A stretch of 64,000 nt of DNA from positions 1 through 64,000 of the forward strand of contig CAVQCX010000031.1 in assembly GCA_963711095.1 (NCBI GenBank). Reading direction: 5' to 3'. Below are positions 45,417-53,773 of this stretch, in pieces; position 1 is the stretch's first letter, and each line of letters starts with the position of its first letter. This DNA comes from CAVQCX01 sp963711095 (GTDB lineage: Bacteria > Pseudomonadota > Gammaproteobacteria > Chromatiales > Chromatiaceae). The position numbers and the translations under genes are program-made. Below the pieces are notes generated by a model. That model saw only the letters and a list, made by a program, of their open reading frames with translations. It made no database searches and had not been told where the DNA came from.

Positions 45417-46643
45417 TCAGACCTCCAGCTCGATCAGGCCGAGCAGCCCGGCGCGCAGGGTGGTGGCGGGCAGCAGATGGCAGACCTGTTGCGGGAGCTG
45501 GTTGGCCAACACCCGCTGCAGCTCCCGCTCGAAGTCCGCCGCCCGGCGGCTGAGGTGGCCGCGCTGCAGCACCAGGGCGTGGAGGTGCAGATTGCCGTGC
45601 TCCGGGAAGAGCTCGGCGACGGCGGGCGGCAGGCGCCCGCGCTCGCGTGCCACCAGGCCGGTGACTGCGAGGAGCAGGCCGGGCTCGCCCGGCTCCACCG
45701 GGAAATCCAGCCAGTCGGCGAAACGCCCGGCATCGAAGATGCTCGCCTCAGCCTCGCCCAGCGTCCCCGCCAGCGGACTGCGACGCAGCGCCATGCCCCA
45801 GTGACCGCGGCTCTCCGCCAGCAGGACCACCCCCAGCAGGTCCGCCTCGCTGATCTCGAACAGGCTGCTCCGCAGCCGTTCGAGATCGATGGGGCGCTCC
45901 CGGCCCTCGAATTGGACGAGGTGGCGGAACGGACCGGAGAAGGCGAAGGCGTGCAGGAAGTGCAGCTCGCCCATGCTGCCCGACCATTCGCGCAGGACAT
46001 AGTCGACCCGCGGATTGGGCACCGCCGGCTGGACGAAGAAGTTGCCGTCCATCACCAGGGACTCGCCGAAGAACTGCGCATAGTCCGCGAAGCGACCGCC
46101 TGCCGCACCCAGGCCGACCGCATAGAGACCGGCCTGCGTCGGCTCGCTGACAAGATGCTCTTCGCGGTAGGCGGCCCGTGCCAGGGGGCGGTGGTCGCCG
46201 ATGATGCGTAGTTGTCCGCACTCGCCCTCGCGGGTCAGCAGCCGCAGCGCGATCCCGTTGCTCCGGATGGCCGTCCCTTCCTCGGCGTCGCCCCGGCCCG
46301 ATGCCACAGCCGCCAGCCCGCTCGCATCGTCGACCAGGGTGAAGATACGCGTCAGCCCCACGGTTTCCAGGACATCGCGCACCGGCGCCTGGGCGCCGAA
46401 CAGGATCAGTTCGCCGCTCGACCCGTGGAGCTGCTTCTGTACGATGATCAGGACGCGCATACCGGCGCTGCTGAGGAAATCGACCGCCGAGAGATCGACC
46501 AGCATACGGCGCTCACCCTCGTCCACCAGGGCCATCAGGGCACCCTGCACCGCGCTGGCGGAGAGCGAGTCGACACGCCCCGAGAGGCGAATGCGGCGCA
46601 GCCCGCTAATGTTGTCGATATCGACCGGGTAAGGGCTGGCCAT
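45417..46643 (-). CDS. STAS-domain protein with a long unknown C-terminal region
   Basis: 408 aa. The N-terminus (about 1-110) is a STAS domain: GLRRIRLSGRVDSLSASAVQ and VDFLSSAGMRVLIIVQKQLH, with the SSAG acceptor site. The remaining 300 residues (RLAAVGLGAAGGRFADYAQF type) resemble the regulator domain that senses or gates in STAS-led clusters, but I cannot name it. The gene ends 3 nt before the fused transporter gene, so it heads the operon and may control the transporter through phosphorylation. Confidence 0.8.
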   Translation of the reverse strand: MASPYPVDIDNISGLRRIRLSGRVDSLSASAVQGALMALVDEGERRMLVDLSAVDFLSSAGMRVLIIVQKQLHGSSGELILFGAQAPVRDVLETVGLTRIFTLVDDASGLAAVASGRGDAEEGTAIRSNGIALRLLTREGECGQLRIIGDHRPLARAAYREEHLVSEPTQAGLYAVGLGAAGGRFADYAQFFGESLVMDGNFFVQPAVPNPRVDYVLREWSGSMGELHFLHAFAFSGPFRHLVQFEGRERPIDLERLRSSLFEISEADLLGVVLLAESRGHWGMALRRSPLAGTLGEAEASIFDAGRFADWLDFPVEPGEPGLLLAVTGLVARERGRLPPAVAELFPEHGNLHLHALVLQRGHLSRRAADFERELQRVLANQLPQQVCHLLPATTLRAGLLGLIELEV

Positions 46644-46752
46644 CGGCGATTCCGGACGTCCGAGCTTGGGCGTCCATGATATTAGATCGATTGGGGTCAG
46701 ATGAAGAATTCATAAGCCCGGATGCTGGTGTCTACGAACCTACCGAGCTCCC

Positions 46753-46845
46753 AGGACGCCCATCGTACGAGCGCTGCAGCGCCGTATTTCTCTCACCCCC
46801 GCGGTGGGCGCCTGCACGGTGGACGCACGTACGGTGGCTGTCCTT
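46753..46845. repeat. Dispersed inverted repeat, copy 5
   Basis: The left arm AGGACGCCCATCGTACG and the right arm CGTACGGTGGCTGTCCTT enclose about 58 nt. The inside, read on the other strand, shares GAGAAATACGG with the elements at 41399 and 50629, so this is a longer version of the same family. A GGGGTCAG REP-like site lies at 46693. Confidence 0.7.
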
Positions 46846-46863
46846 CTAAGCAGATCTAAGCAG

Positions 46864-47079
46864 CTAAGCAGTCTTGATCAGCCTCGCCCAAGCATCCCGG
46901 GCTACCCGAGACAGCTCGGGGTCGACCTTCTCGGGCATCCCTTCGATGAAGGTCGGCCGAGCCTGAGGGGTTCTCTTGGGAGCGACGGCCAGCCGCGATA
47001 CGATCGCGCTCGGCGGGCGCTCCTGCACAGGGCCGCGGCAAAAGGGCCGGCGTAGGATGCGGTGAAGCATGAACCGCAT
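46864..47079 (-). pseudogene. Possible transposase C-terminal remnant
   Basis: The frame gives RPTFIEGMPEKVDPELSRVA then RDAWARLIKTA and stop. WARLI followed by a lost zinc-ribbon resembles the WARLLxRVYExDPLxCPxC region at the end of IS91-like transposases. Only 71 codons remain. The assignment is weak. Confidence 0.3.
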
Positions 47080-47128
47080 CGGCCGCGATCGATGCGGTTC
47101 GCAATCTCACCGCACCCTAGGATCCTTT

Positions 47129-48274
47129 CTACCGCCGGGCTCCCACGAACGAGGTCTTCCAGAACGCCACGTCGTCGACCGGGATGCGATGGGTCTTCCA
47201 GGTCTGGCCTCCGTCGGTCGTCGAGACGATGACCCCCTCGGGCAGCGACGGGTCCAGGGTCACGCCTTTTAAGCCGACCACCAGCGCCTTCTGGTCGTCC
47301 AGGCAGGTCATGCCTTCGTACAGGTAGCCGGGGGCGGGATTGAAGGGCAGAACCTCGGCCGGGTCGGGGTCGTTCAGCCGGACGCGGAGGATGTTGCCAC
47401 CGCTGCCGCCGCTCAGGTTCAGCACCAACCAGACGCTGTCTGCGGTGGGGGCGCACATGTCGTCGATGTCGTCCGAGCCGCCCACCATGGCCACGTCCTC
47501 CCAGTTGTCGCCGCCGTCGACGGTGCGGAACAGGGTGCCGTCGCCCCAGGCGGCCGACCAGACCACCCGCGGCGAGTAGGCGCTGACCATGTGCATTCCG
47601 CTGCTGGAGGAGGTGTAGGGCACCTGCTCCCGGCGCCAGGATTCGCCGTTGAAAGCGGAGTGGACCATACCCAGGTTTCCGCCCTTATGGTCCACGATCC
47701 AGATATTCGCGTTGACGGGGCGCCGGCCCCAGTGGCCTCCGCTTGGCGTGCGCAGGGCCTGGTAGCCGATGGCGTCTATGCGGTTGGCTTGGGTGACCGG
47801 CGCCGACGGATGTTCGACGGTGCTCCAGGTTTCGCCCGCGTCGGTGGTGTGCAGCACGATGCCGGCGAGGCTGACGGCCCAGGCCTCGCGGCGGGTCAGG
47901 CCTTTGATGCCCTTGATGTCGTCGACGCCCGGGGGCAGCGCCTGGGCCTGCCAGGTCGCGCCGCCGTCTCGGGTGTGCAGGATCATGCCCTCGCCGGAGG
48001 CATCCGAGCCCAGGGCGGCCCAGGCCGTGTGCCGGTCCAGCGCGCTGATGTCGTTGCCGTTGCGGCCGGTCCACCGGCTGCTGTCGCCCTGTTCCCGCCA
48101 GGTAAGGCCGCCGTTGCGGGTGTGAAGTATCCGCGCCGTGCGCCCTCCGTCCGGCTCCTCGCTGCGCCCGATGACCCAGCCGTGCCTCAAGTCGGGGTCC
48201 TGGGCGAACGCGGCGGCGTGGAAGGCGCCGATCAGCGCGGTCAGCAGGCAGAGGGTGAGATTGATCGTTTTCAT
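47129..48274 (-). CDS. Secreted YCF48/BNR-type beta-propeller protein
   Basis: 381 aa with a signal peptide (MKTINLTLCLLTALIGAFHA, cleavage near AFA-Q). Asp-box/BNR repeats are plain: ILHTRNGGLTWREQ, ILHTRDGGATWQAQ, VLHTTDAGETWSTV, LFRTVDGGDNWEDV and VSTTDGGQTWKTH. This makes a six- or seven-bladed propeller of the YCF48 group. Function in non-photosynthetic bacteria is unknown; it should be periplasmic or secreted. Confidence 0.87.
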   Translation of the reverse strand: MKTINLTLCLLTALIGAFHAAAFAQDPDLRHGWVIGRSEEPDGGRTARILHTRNGGLTWREQGDSSRWTGRNGNDISALDRHTAWAALGSDASGEGMILHTRDGGATWQAQALPPGVDDIKGIKGLTRREAWAVSLAGIVLHTTDAGETWSTVEHPSAPVTQANRIDAIGYQALRTPSGGHWGRRPVNANIWIVDHKGGNLGMVHSAFNGESWRREQVPYTSSSSGMHMVSAYSPRVVWSAAWGDGTLFRTVDGGDNWEDVAMVGGSDDIDDMCAPTADSVWLVLNLSGGSGGNILRVRLNDPDPAEVLPFNPAPGYLYEGMTCLDDQKALVVGLKGVTLDPSLPEGVIVSTTDGGQTWKTHRIPVDDVAFWKTSFVGARR

Positions 48275-48689
48275 GGCCGCTTGTCCGTTCTCGGGTCGCG
48301 CGGCATTGCGGGCGGGTGGCCCGAAACATCATGGCGCCAGTGTAACGCCGCGACCGGTTCGCAGGCATCGTAGGAAATCCTGGTGTTGCCTGTCCAGTGC
48401 TCTTAGCGAGCAATGGAGGGTCGTAGACCCCACCGTATCGATAGATTGCAAAGGAAACTGCAAGGGTGATTTTGAGCGGGCGGCGAGCCAGGATGCACAG
48501 GGCCTCGACCGTGTGGGGTCCGCGAGCGAGCAGATCCTGGTACAGGGCGCGCCACTGCGAGGGATAGGAATTTGCTTAGCCGCCAAGTCCGCGCGCGACG
48601 CCTATAGCAGATGGACCTAAGGGATTCCATTCGTCCGCTCTTGGCCGGGAAGCGGTCATCGGCATGCAGCAAATGCCCGCTTTCCCAAT
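48275..48689. other. Non-coding or decayed stretch
   Basis: About 415 bp between the propeller gene start and the glycosyltransferase remnant. I see the probable minus-strand promoter region and no credible frame, repeat or RNA gene. Confidence 0.4.
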
Positions 48690-48691
48690 AG

Positions 48692-49135
48692 CGTCTGAAC
48701 ATCTCCGAGCCGGACTCCGGGCCCAACGAGGCACTGGACAAGGCATTCGCCTTGGTGGAGCGACCGGATGACTATGTGCTCTGGCTAATGACCGGTGACG
48801 AGCTCTATGCCAGCGATGTGGTCGCAAGGGCGGTTCGCGAGGGACAGAGGGGCCGACCTCGTCTATGGCAAGTGCCTGCGCCGGGAAGAGCGTACCGGCT
48901 GGAAGCGGCTGAACGGCGGCAGGCCGAGCAGGGGCCAGCTTATGCTCGAAATGCCAGTGAATATTCAGGCCGTGCTCGCCAGGCGCTGGATCTACGATCG
49001 GATAGGCGGAATGGATCCCCTTTACGAATATCGCAGCGATTATGACTGGCTGATTCGCGCCGCGCGGCTCGACGGTGTCGTAAAGAGGAAGTCCGATGTG
49101 ACCGTCTGCGTGCACTATTGGGGCGGAAGCCGGCG
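48692..49135 (+). pseudogene. Family 2 glycosyltransferase fragment, frameshifted
   Basis: ISEPDSGPNEALDKAFALVE and DDYVLWLMTGDELYASDVVA match the middle of WsaE-type GT2 enzymes (SEPDxGIYDAMNKG...GDDxxxxx). Near 48843 the frame shifts to RGADLVYGKCLRREERTGWK and continues through IGGMDPLYEYRSDYDWLIRA ARLDG. The nucleotide-binding N-terminus is missing. A dead gene piece. Confidence 0.65.
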
Positions 49136-49342
49136 GACTCTATCTTGGCATTGGAGACGATGTAGTTGCGCACAGGGGTGATGACCAGGAATTGGACTCG
49201 GGTGTGCCGGAGCGACCTCCGCCGCTTTACGACCAGCAGGTCTTCCGTTATCGTCAGCGGCAGACGACTGGCGCGCAGTGGCCGGCTTCTGCGGTGGATG
49301 CCACCAGGTGTGCCGCTGCAACCCGAGGTGGGAAAACGAGCT

Positions 49343-50071
49343 ATGGGGTCGGTGGTCGTAACCTGGACAGGACGGGCGCAGGATGAGGCAACGCGACGGA
49401 GCCTCACGGAACGGATCGTCGCGCTTGCCCAAGGCCATGACGAGTTCTTCAAGGAACGGCACTGGGAGCCTCACGAGATCAAGACCTACGATTGCGTCCT
49501 CCCCGAGGTGCTGGTCGACGCGTCGATGCTCCCTGCGGGGCTTTCATCTTCGCGGCTCACCCCCGCGACTCCGGGCTATGGTGCCATCCGCGATCTCCAG
49601 GTCTTCGGGGTCGCGTTCAGCCTACCTACTCTGTATCTCAGCAACAATTGGGTAAGCTTCGTTTTCATCGTCGACGAGGACCCTGCGCTCAATGGGTTGC
49701 TCGTTCGCTTCGACGAGCCCGCCGCGCCAAGCCTCGCGGTGCCCCTGAACTTTGCCTCCGCCGGCTCCAATCTGACACGCATCTGGGTCACGACCGACGA
49801 GGAGCGCGATGAGGCGAACAGGATCTTTGAGCAGAGCAAGCCTGTCATCACCGTTCCGCAGATTCACCTGCGGTACGCGTGGGAAAAGCTTATGGACGAT
49901 CTGCTTGGCTGGGTCAAACACTTTTACCTTCCAGACCTGTACTACTGGCGTTACGACGAATATCCCGGGTACGAACAATACGCGGGCGTCGACCGATCCG
50001 ACACGGACTATCGCGAAGCGCTTTTCGGGCGACTCTGCAACCTTCGGTATTACCTGGCCCAAAGCCGCTGA
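49343..50071 (+). CDS. Protein of unknown function
   Basis: 242 aa. I recognise no domain. It begins MGSVVVTWTGRAQDEATRRS and has aromatic-rich C-terminal helices (LLGWVKHFYLPDLYYWRYDE). The frame extends 59 codons upstream, but those are basic, compositionally different and overlap decayed DNA, so the ATG at 49343 is preferred. No signal peptide or membrane helix. It stands between a glycosyltransferase remnant and a ligase fragment. Confidence 0.55.
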   Translation: MGSVVVTWTGRAQDEATRRSLTERIVALAQGHDEFFKERHWEPHEIKTYDCVLPEVLVDASMLPAGLSSSRLTPATPGYGAIRDLQVFGVAFSLPTLYLSNNWVSFVFIVDEDPALNGLLVRFDEPAAPSLAVPLNFASAGSNLTRIWVTTDEERDEANRIFEQSKPVITVPQIHLRYAWEKLMDDLLGWVKHFYLPDLYYWRYDEYPGYEQYAGVDRSDTDYREALFGRLCNLRYYLAQSR

Positions 50072-50086
50072 TTCGTTTTCGCGGCC

Positions 50087-50524
50087 GGCCAGGGATTTGA
50101 CCGGGAGGCGGCGTTGGCCAGGTCGGGAGATGTCCACCCGCTGCCGTTCGCGTGGGTGTTCGGCCGCTCGCACTTCGCGATCTCGTTTTTCGGTGCCAAT
50201 GTCTATCCGGAGAACCTGAGCGTGGGGCTGGAGCAGCCGGCAGTGCGCGACTGGGTCACGGGCAAGTTCGTGCTGGAGGTGGTCGATGACGCGGACCGCA
50301 ACCGCCACCTGCAGGTGACCGCGGAGCTGGCGCCGGGGGAGCAGGGAGGCGAGCAACGGTGCGGGGCGATAGCCGAATCGATCGAGCGCCACCTGGCCCG
50401 GCTCAACAGCGAGTACGCTCACTACGTGCCGCCGGAGTACCGGCCTCCGCGGGTGGTCCTGCGGCCGTGCGGGGACTCGGAGTATTTCCCGGTGGGAGTG
50501 AAGCACCGCTATACGCGGGGGTGA
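50087..50524 (+). pseudogene. Third PaaK/F390-synthetase-like ligase 3' fragment
   Basis: Matches 40857-41294 with few substitutions (QGFDREAALARSGDVHPLPF through KHRYTRG and the same stop). Homology continues without a break into the following 346-bp element. The combined repeat is therefore about 780 bp. The 5' two thirds of the gene are absent. Confidence 0.85.
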
Positions 50525-50870
50525 CCGGGGCGACAGGCTAGCGGGATACCTTATTGTTTGACACGCGGGCCGGTTGGAACTGCAGACGGCTCCGCAGGCT
50601 ATCGCCGGTGACCGGACTGGAACCCAGGAGAAATACGGTGGGCCCATACCGGCAGGCGGCGGCGCGAAGATCGCCACGGCCCGCCTACGATGGGTGTCCC
50701 CGTAGTCCGTAGGCGCCTCGTACTTGCCCCGCCACTTCTTCGGGAGTGGGAGGCCGCTCAGAAAGCCAATTCTGGTGGCAAAAAGGGCGACCTAAGCGCA
50801 AGTGACAAGTATTTCTGGAGCTGATTCTGTCCGAAATCAGGCGGTTAGCGTGGTCCGACCCCGACGGGCC
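50525..50870. repeat. Dispersed intergenic element, copy B
   Basis: Near-identical to 41295-41640, including inverted-repeat arms near 50636 and 50690 and the final GTGGTCCGACCCCGAC. It lies 150 bp upstream of the RES module. Confidence 0.85.
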
Positions 50871-51006
50871 TGTGTCCTTCCTCGCGACCCCGCGCCCTGA
50901 GCCCGCACCTCGTGGCACTGGTCGCAGATCCCCCGGGGAGCAGTCAATGGGTGGTCCACGCCTTGCGTCTTGCCAAGATGCCTACAATAATGTCAATAAA
51001 AACGAC

Positions 51007-51036
51007 TTGACAAAACGCTATCGTTATCGCTATGTT
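51007..51036 (+). promoter_or_regulatory. Sigma-70-type promoter of the RES module
   Basis: TTGACA (51007-51012) and TATGTT (51031-51036) are separated by 18 bp. The spacer holds repeated TATCG units (GCTATCGTTATCGCTATG), a plausible Xre operator. The expected start of transcription is about 20 nt before the first gene. Confidence 0.6.
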
Positions 51037-51061
51037 TGCGTCAATCCTATACAGAGAGGGT

Positions 51062-52351
51062 ATGATCGTGCCACTGCCGCCTATCCGCCTCTTGCGCCCT
51101 GCGCCAGATCCGCTCGGTTTATACGTGCGGGCCGGCCGCGTTGACCAGAAGGAGCTGCAAAATTTCATAGTGTCCGGAGCATCGGGCCTGACTGGCGTCG
51201 TTTTTGAGGCCAAGCGCGTAGGACAGCAAAAGGAGCTTTTGTCACTCGTTCTCGAGCGTCGCCTAGATGCCGTATTGGACCCGCAAACGCAGGCTATGGC
51301 GACCGTCGGGGGGTATACCAAAGGCATGGACGTGTTGCCGTGGTCCGAGAAGCGTCCGCATACGCGGGAGGACTTAGCTTCTCCCTTTGCGCGCCGGCGG
51401 TTAGCAGAAGGGCTCGCGCAGTTCGTCGTGCGCCACGGCTTCACGCAGGTGTTGACGCCGACCCATTGGATCGTCGGGCCGGATGATCCGTGGCTGGGGA
51501 TTGATATCGCCAGCGCAAACGCATTGCGCTCGGCGCTAGATCAGCATGGGGCAGGGCACGTGCAGCTGAACTATTCCATGGCTATTACATACGAGGCGTT
51601 CCGAGCTCCCGCCAAGCGAAACAGCATTGTCGCGCAGCTACAACAGGTCAATGCCGATGGCTTATGGCTGAAGATCGATGGATGTGGGTCTGACAGTTCG
51701 CCGACAGCGGTTACGCGGTACGGTGATGCAGCTACAGATTTCCACGCATTGCGAATACCGGTCATAGCAGATCATGTGGGTGGGCTAGTTGGGTTGTCAC
51801 TGCTAGCTTTTGGTGCCGTGGGCGGCCTTGCGCACGGAGTAACACTCGCTGAGCGTTTTCATGCCGCCGCGTGGCACCGGCCGCTAAGGGGAAAAGCCTT
51901 TGCACCAAGGGTGCGAGTGTACATTCCCCAGATTGATATGTTATTGCCTAGGGATGAAGCGGAGAAATTCTTTGAAATGGGTGGTGGTCGGGCCCGTACC
52001 CATTTCGGTTGTCGAGATACGCTATGTTGCAGAAGCGGTATTGTGGACATGCTGCAGACGCCCGCTCGCCATTTTCTCTACCAAAGAACCCGCGAGATAG
52101 CGGGGCTTGGGCAGATTCCTGAATCACTGCGCCCATCGCAATTCCTTGAAGAACACCTTCGACCGGCGAGCGACGCTGGGCGATTGGCTATAAACCTCAA
52201 ATTGCCAGAAACCCTTTCTGCGAAAATGGTGAAGCAAAGCAAGCGCTTGAACGATCTGCGTATTGTGCTCGGGCCTTATGCGCAAGTGCGGCGTAATGGA
52301 TCGTTTGCCCGGCACCCTTTGACGCGCGTAGCTAGAGAAGGTCGTGGGTGA
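51062..52351 (+). CDS. Unknown protein, first gene of an Xre-RES operon
   Basis: 429 aa. I do not recognise the family. Alternating strand-helix units suggest a TIM barrel, for example VIADHVGGLVGLSLLAFGAV and AMATVGGYTKGMDVLPW. A Cys motif, HFGCRDTLCCRSGIVDML, may bind metal. ATG 51062 follows AGAGAGGGT and is preferred over the ATG at 51032, which lies within the promoter. It ends 35 nt before the Xre gene. This order suggests a three-gene toxin-antitoxin or defence module. Confidence 0.65.
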   Translation: MIVPLPPIRLLRPAPDPLGLYVRAGRVDQKELQNFIVSGASGLTGVVFEAKRVGQQKELLSLVLERRLDAVLDPQTQAMATVGGYTKGMDVLPWSEKRPHTREDLASPFARRRLAEGLAQFVVRHGFTQVLTPTHWIVGPDDPWLGIDIASANALRSALDQHGAGHVQLNYSMAITYEAFRAPAKRNSIVAQLQQVNADGLWLKIDGCGSDSSPTAVTRYGDAATDFHALRIPVIADHVGGLVGLSLLAFGAVGGLAHGVTLAERFHAAAWHRPLRGKAFAPRVRVYIPQIDMLLPRDEAEKFFEMGGGRARTHFGCRDTLCCRSGIVDMLQTPARHFLYQRTREIAGLGQIPESLRPSQFLEEHLRPASDAGRLAINLKLPETLSAKMVKQSKRLNDLRIVLGPYAQVRRNGSFARHPLTRVAREGRG

Positions 52352-52385
52352 TGCGAGCATTGTTTTTGATATCGAGAGGCTGACG

Positions 52386-52727
52386 ATGAACAACAATGCT
52401 ATTGCACGATTGCTAAACGTAATTCAGGAAAAGGGAGCAATGCGGTCCTCCGATGTTGCGAATGTGCTGAATGTCCGTCCAGAAACTGTTTCGCGATGGA
52501 ACCAGGGAAAAGCATTTCCGCGGCCCGAAACGGAGAAGCTGCTCTTAGAGCTAGAGTTTGTCGTCGATAAACTATCGGACTTCTATGAACCGCGAGAAGC
52601 AAGGCTGTGGATCTTCGCTCGCCAACGGATATTGGACGACCAAGTGCCCGCGGAGTTGATACAGAAAGGCCGCGTGGATGAGGTGCTTGCGGCGGTGAAT
52701 CAGCTCCGCGACAGCGTATTTGTCTGA
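52386..52727 (+). CDS. Xre/MbcA/ParS-type antitoxin
   Basis: 113 aa. A helix-turn-helix (SSDVANVLNVRPETVSRWNQ) is followed by the toxin-binding domain of the Xre-MbcA-ParS family (DKLSDFYEPREARLWIFARQ then RILDDQVPAELIQKGRVDEV). ATG 52386 begins MNNNAIARLL. It should block the RES toxin encoded 12 nt downstream and repress the operon. Confidence 0.88.
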   Translation: MNNNAIARLLNVIQEKGAMRSSDVANVLNVRPETVSRWNQGKAFPRPETEKLLLELEFVVDKLSDFYEPREARLWIFARQRILDDQVPAELIQKGRVDEVLAAVNQLRDSVFV

Positions 52728-52739
52728 TCGTGCCGCTGC

Positions 52740-53300
52740 ATGATCTATGACCGAGAATTACTTGATCGCATAGCCGGGGCACCGACGGAGGCTTTCGACG
52801 GCCGCGTGTACCGCGCGACCCGGCAGAATCTTGATCCGCTCGCGAGCTCAACAAGTGGCGGTCGCTGGATGCCGCGTGGAGGCGCGGGTATACTCTATAC
52901 TTGTTTAGAGCGAGAAGGAGCCTTGGCTGAGGTTTCGTTTCATTGGGCGCAGTTGAGCCCGCTCCCAACAAAGCCTGTCATAGTGCATACCCTTGCAGTC
53001 GTCGCGCACCGGACCCTGAGACTGCTAAGGGCAGATTTGAGGGAGCTAGGCGTGTCGGACGCCTCGTTTGCAACCGTGAATTTGAAGCGCACTCAAGAGA
53101 TAGGTGCCGCGGTGGAGTTTCTCGGATGCGATGGCTTGGTCGCAGCTTCCGCGCGTTGGGCTTGTGACAATTTGATGCTGTTTCCGGAAAGCATGGGGCA
53201 TACAGCGTCTCTTGAATTGCTCTCCAGCGAATCTGTCGATTGGGTTGAGTGGGCGACCCGTGAGGGGTTTCTGGAACAAGAAACTGGCGAGAGAAGGTAA
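52740..53300 (+). CDS. RES-domain toxin (NAD-degrading)
   Basis: 186 aa. RES-domain residues are visible: FDGRVYRATRQNLDPLASST has the first Arg, SGGRWMPRGG the second Arg region (GGRW), YTCLEREGALAEVSFHW the Glu, and the C-terminal NLMLFPESMGHTASLELL the Ser/hydrophobic patch. RES toxins degrade NAD and arrest growth. The start ATG at 52740 lies 12 nt after the antitoxin stop. Confidence 0.9.
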   Translation: MIYDRELLDRIAGAPTEAFDGRVYRATRQNLDPLASSTSGGRWMPRGGAGILYTCLEREGALAEVSFHWAQLSPLPTKPVIVHTLAVVAHRTLRLLRADLRELGVSDASFATVNLKRTQEIGAAVEFLGCDGLVAASARWACDNLMLFPESMGHTASLELLSSESVDWVEWATREGFLEQETGERR

Positions 53301-53400
53301 ACGGGAACGAGTCGGGTCGGCGTGCGGAAAGGGCGGTTTGAATCACGGTGACGAGCGGAATGTACTCCAAACGCCGGCTAGCCAAGAATAGAGATGGGAG

Positions 53401-53421
53401 CCTCCATACGATGGGTGTCCC
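53401..53421. repeat. Half copy of the dispersed inverted repeat
   Basis: CCTCCATACGATGGGTGTCC matches the right arm of the other copies. A left arm is not found. A REP-like AAGACCCGACCCGG follows at 53474. Confidence 0.5.
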
Positions 53422-53519
53422 ACTGGTACCCTCCCCGGCAGTTACTTCCTGCACCTCCGCGCGGGCAAGACGCAAGACCCGACCCGGCACCCCCCGACCC
53501 GGCACCCCCCAGGTAGTCG

Positions 53520-53761
53520 CCCGCACGCCCCAAGGCACGTTGAGCTTCGGCAGGTCTATCCTGGGCGGGCTTGGTGTCAGACCCGATGATGCCGAGACCA
53601 TCATCAACTCACTAAGGGCGGATGATTATGGACCATCACCCGGCTCCTTGGTCGTGTCGCTCTCCATACACGAACGGCCCACGATTACCTTGCCGGGCCC
53701 TCCCTTGCCTGATAGCCGTTACACTGCTAGGGCCCGTCAGACCAAAGTAGCCGGCGCATAG
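53520..53761 (+). pseudogene. 3' scrap of an unidentified gene (possibly a cation antiporter)
   Basis: TPQGTLSFGRSILGGLGVRP followed by DDAETIINSLRADDYGPSPG shows a real-looking coding pattern and ends in a stop at 53761. The GRxILxxLGVxxxxAxxLIxxLRAxDY pattern recalls the C-terminus of Kef-type antiporters. No upstream part is present. The remaining gap 53301-53519 holds only repeats. Confidence 0.3.
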
Positions 53762-53773
53762 GGAGGCGCTGCG

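Noticed and set aside
48795..49181. An intact glycosyltransferase gene
   Set aside because: The N-terminal nucleotide-binding part is missing and two frames are needed to follow the family pattern.
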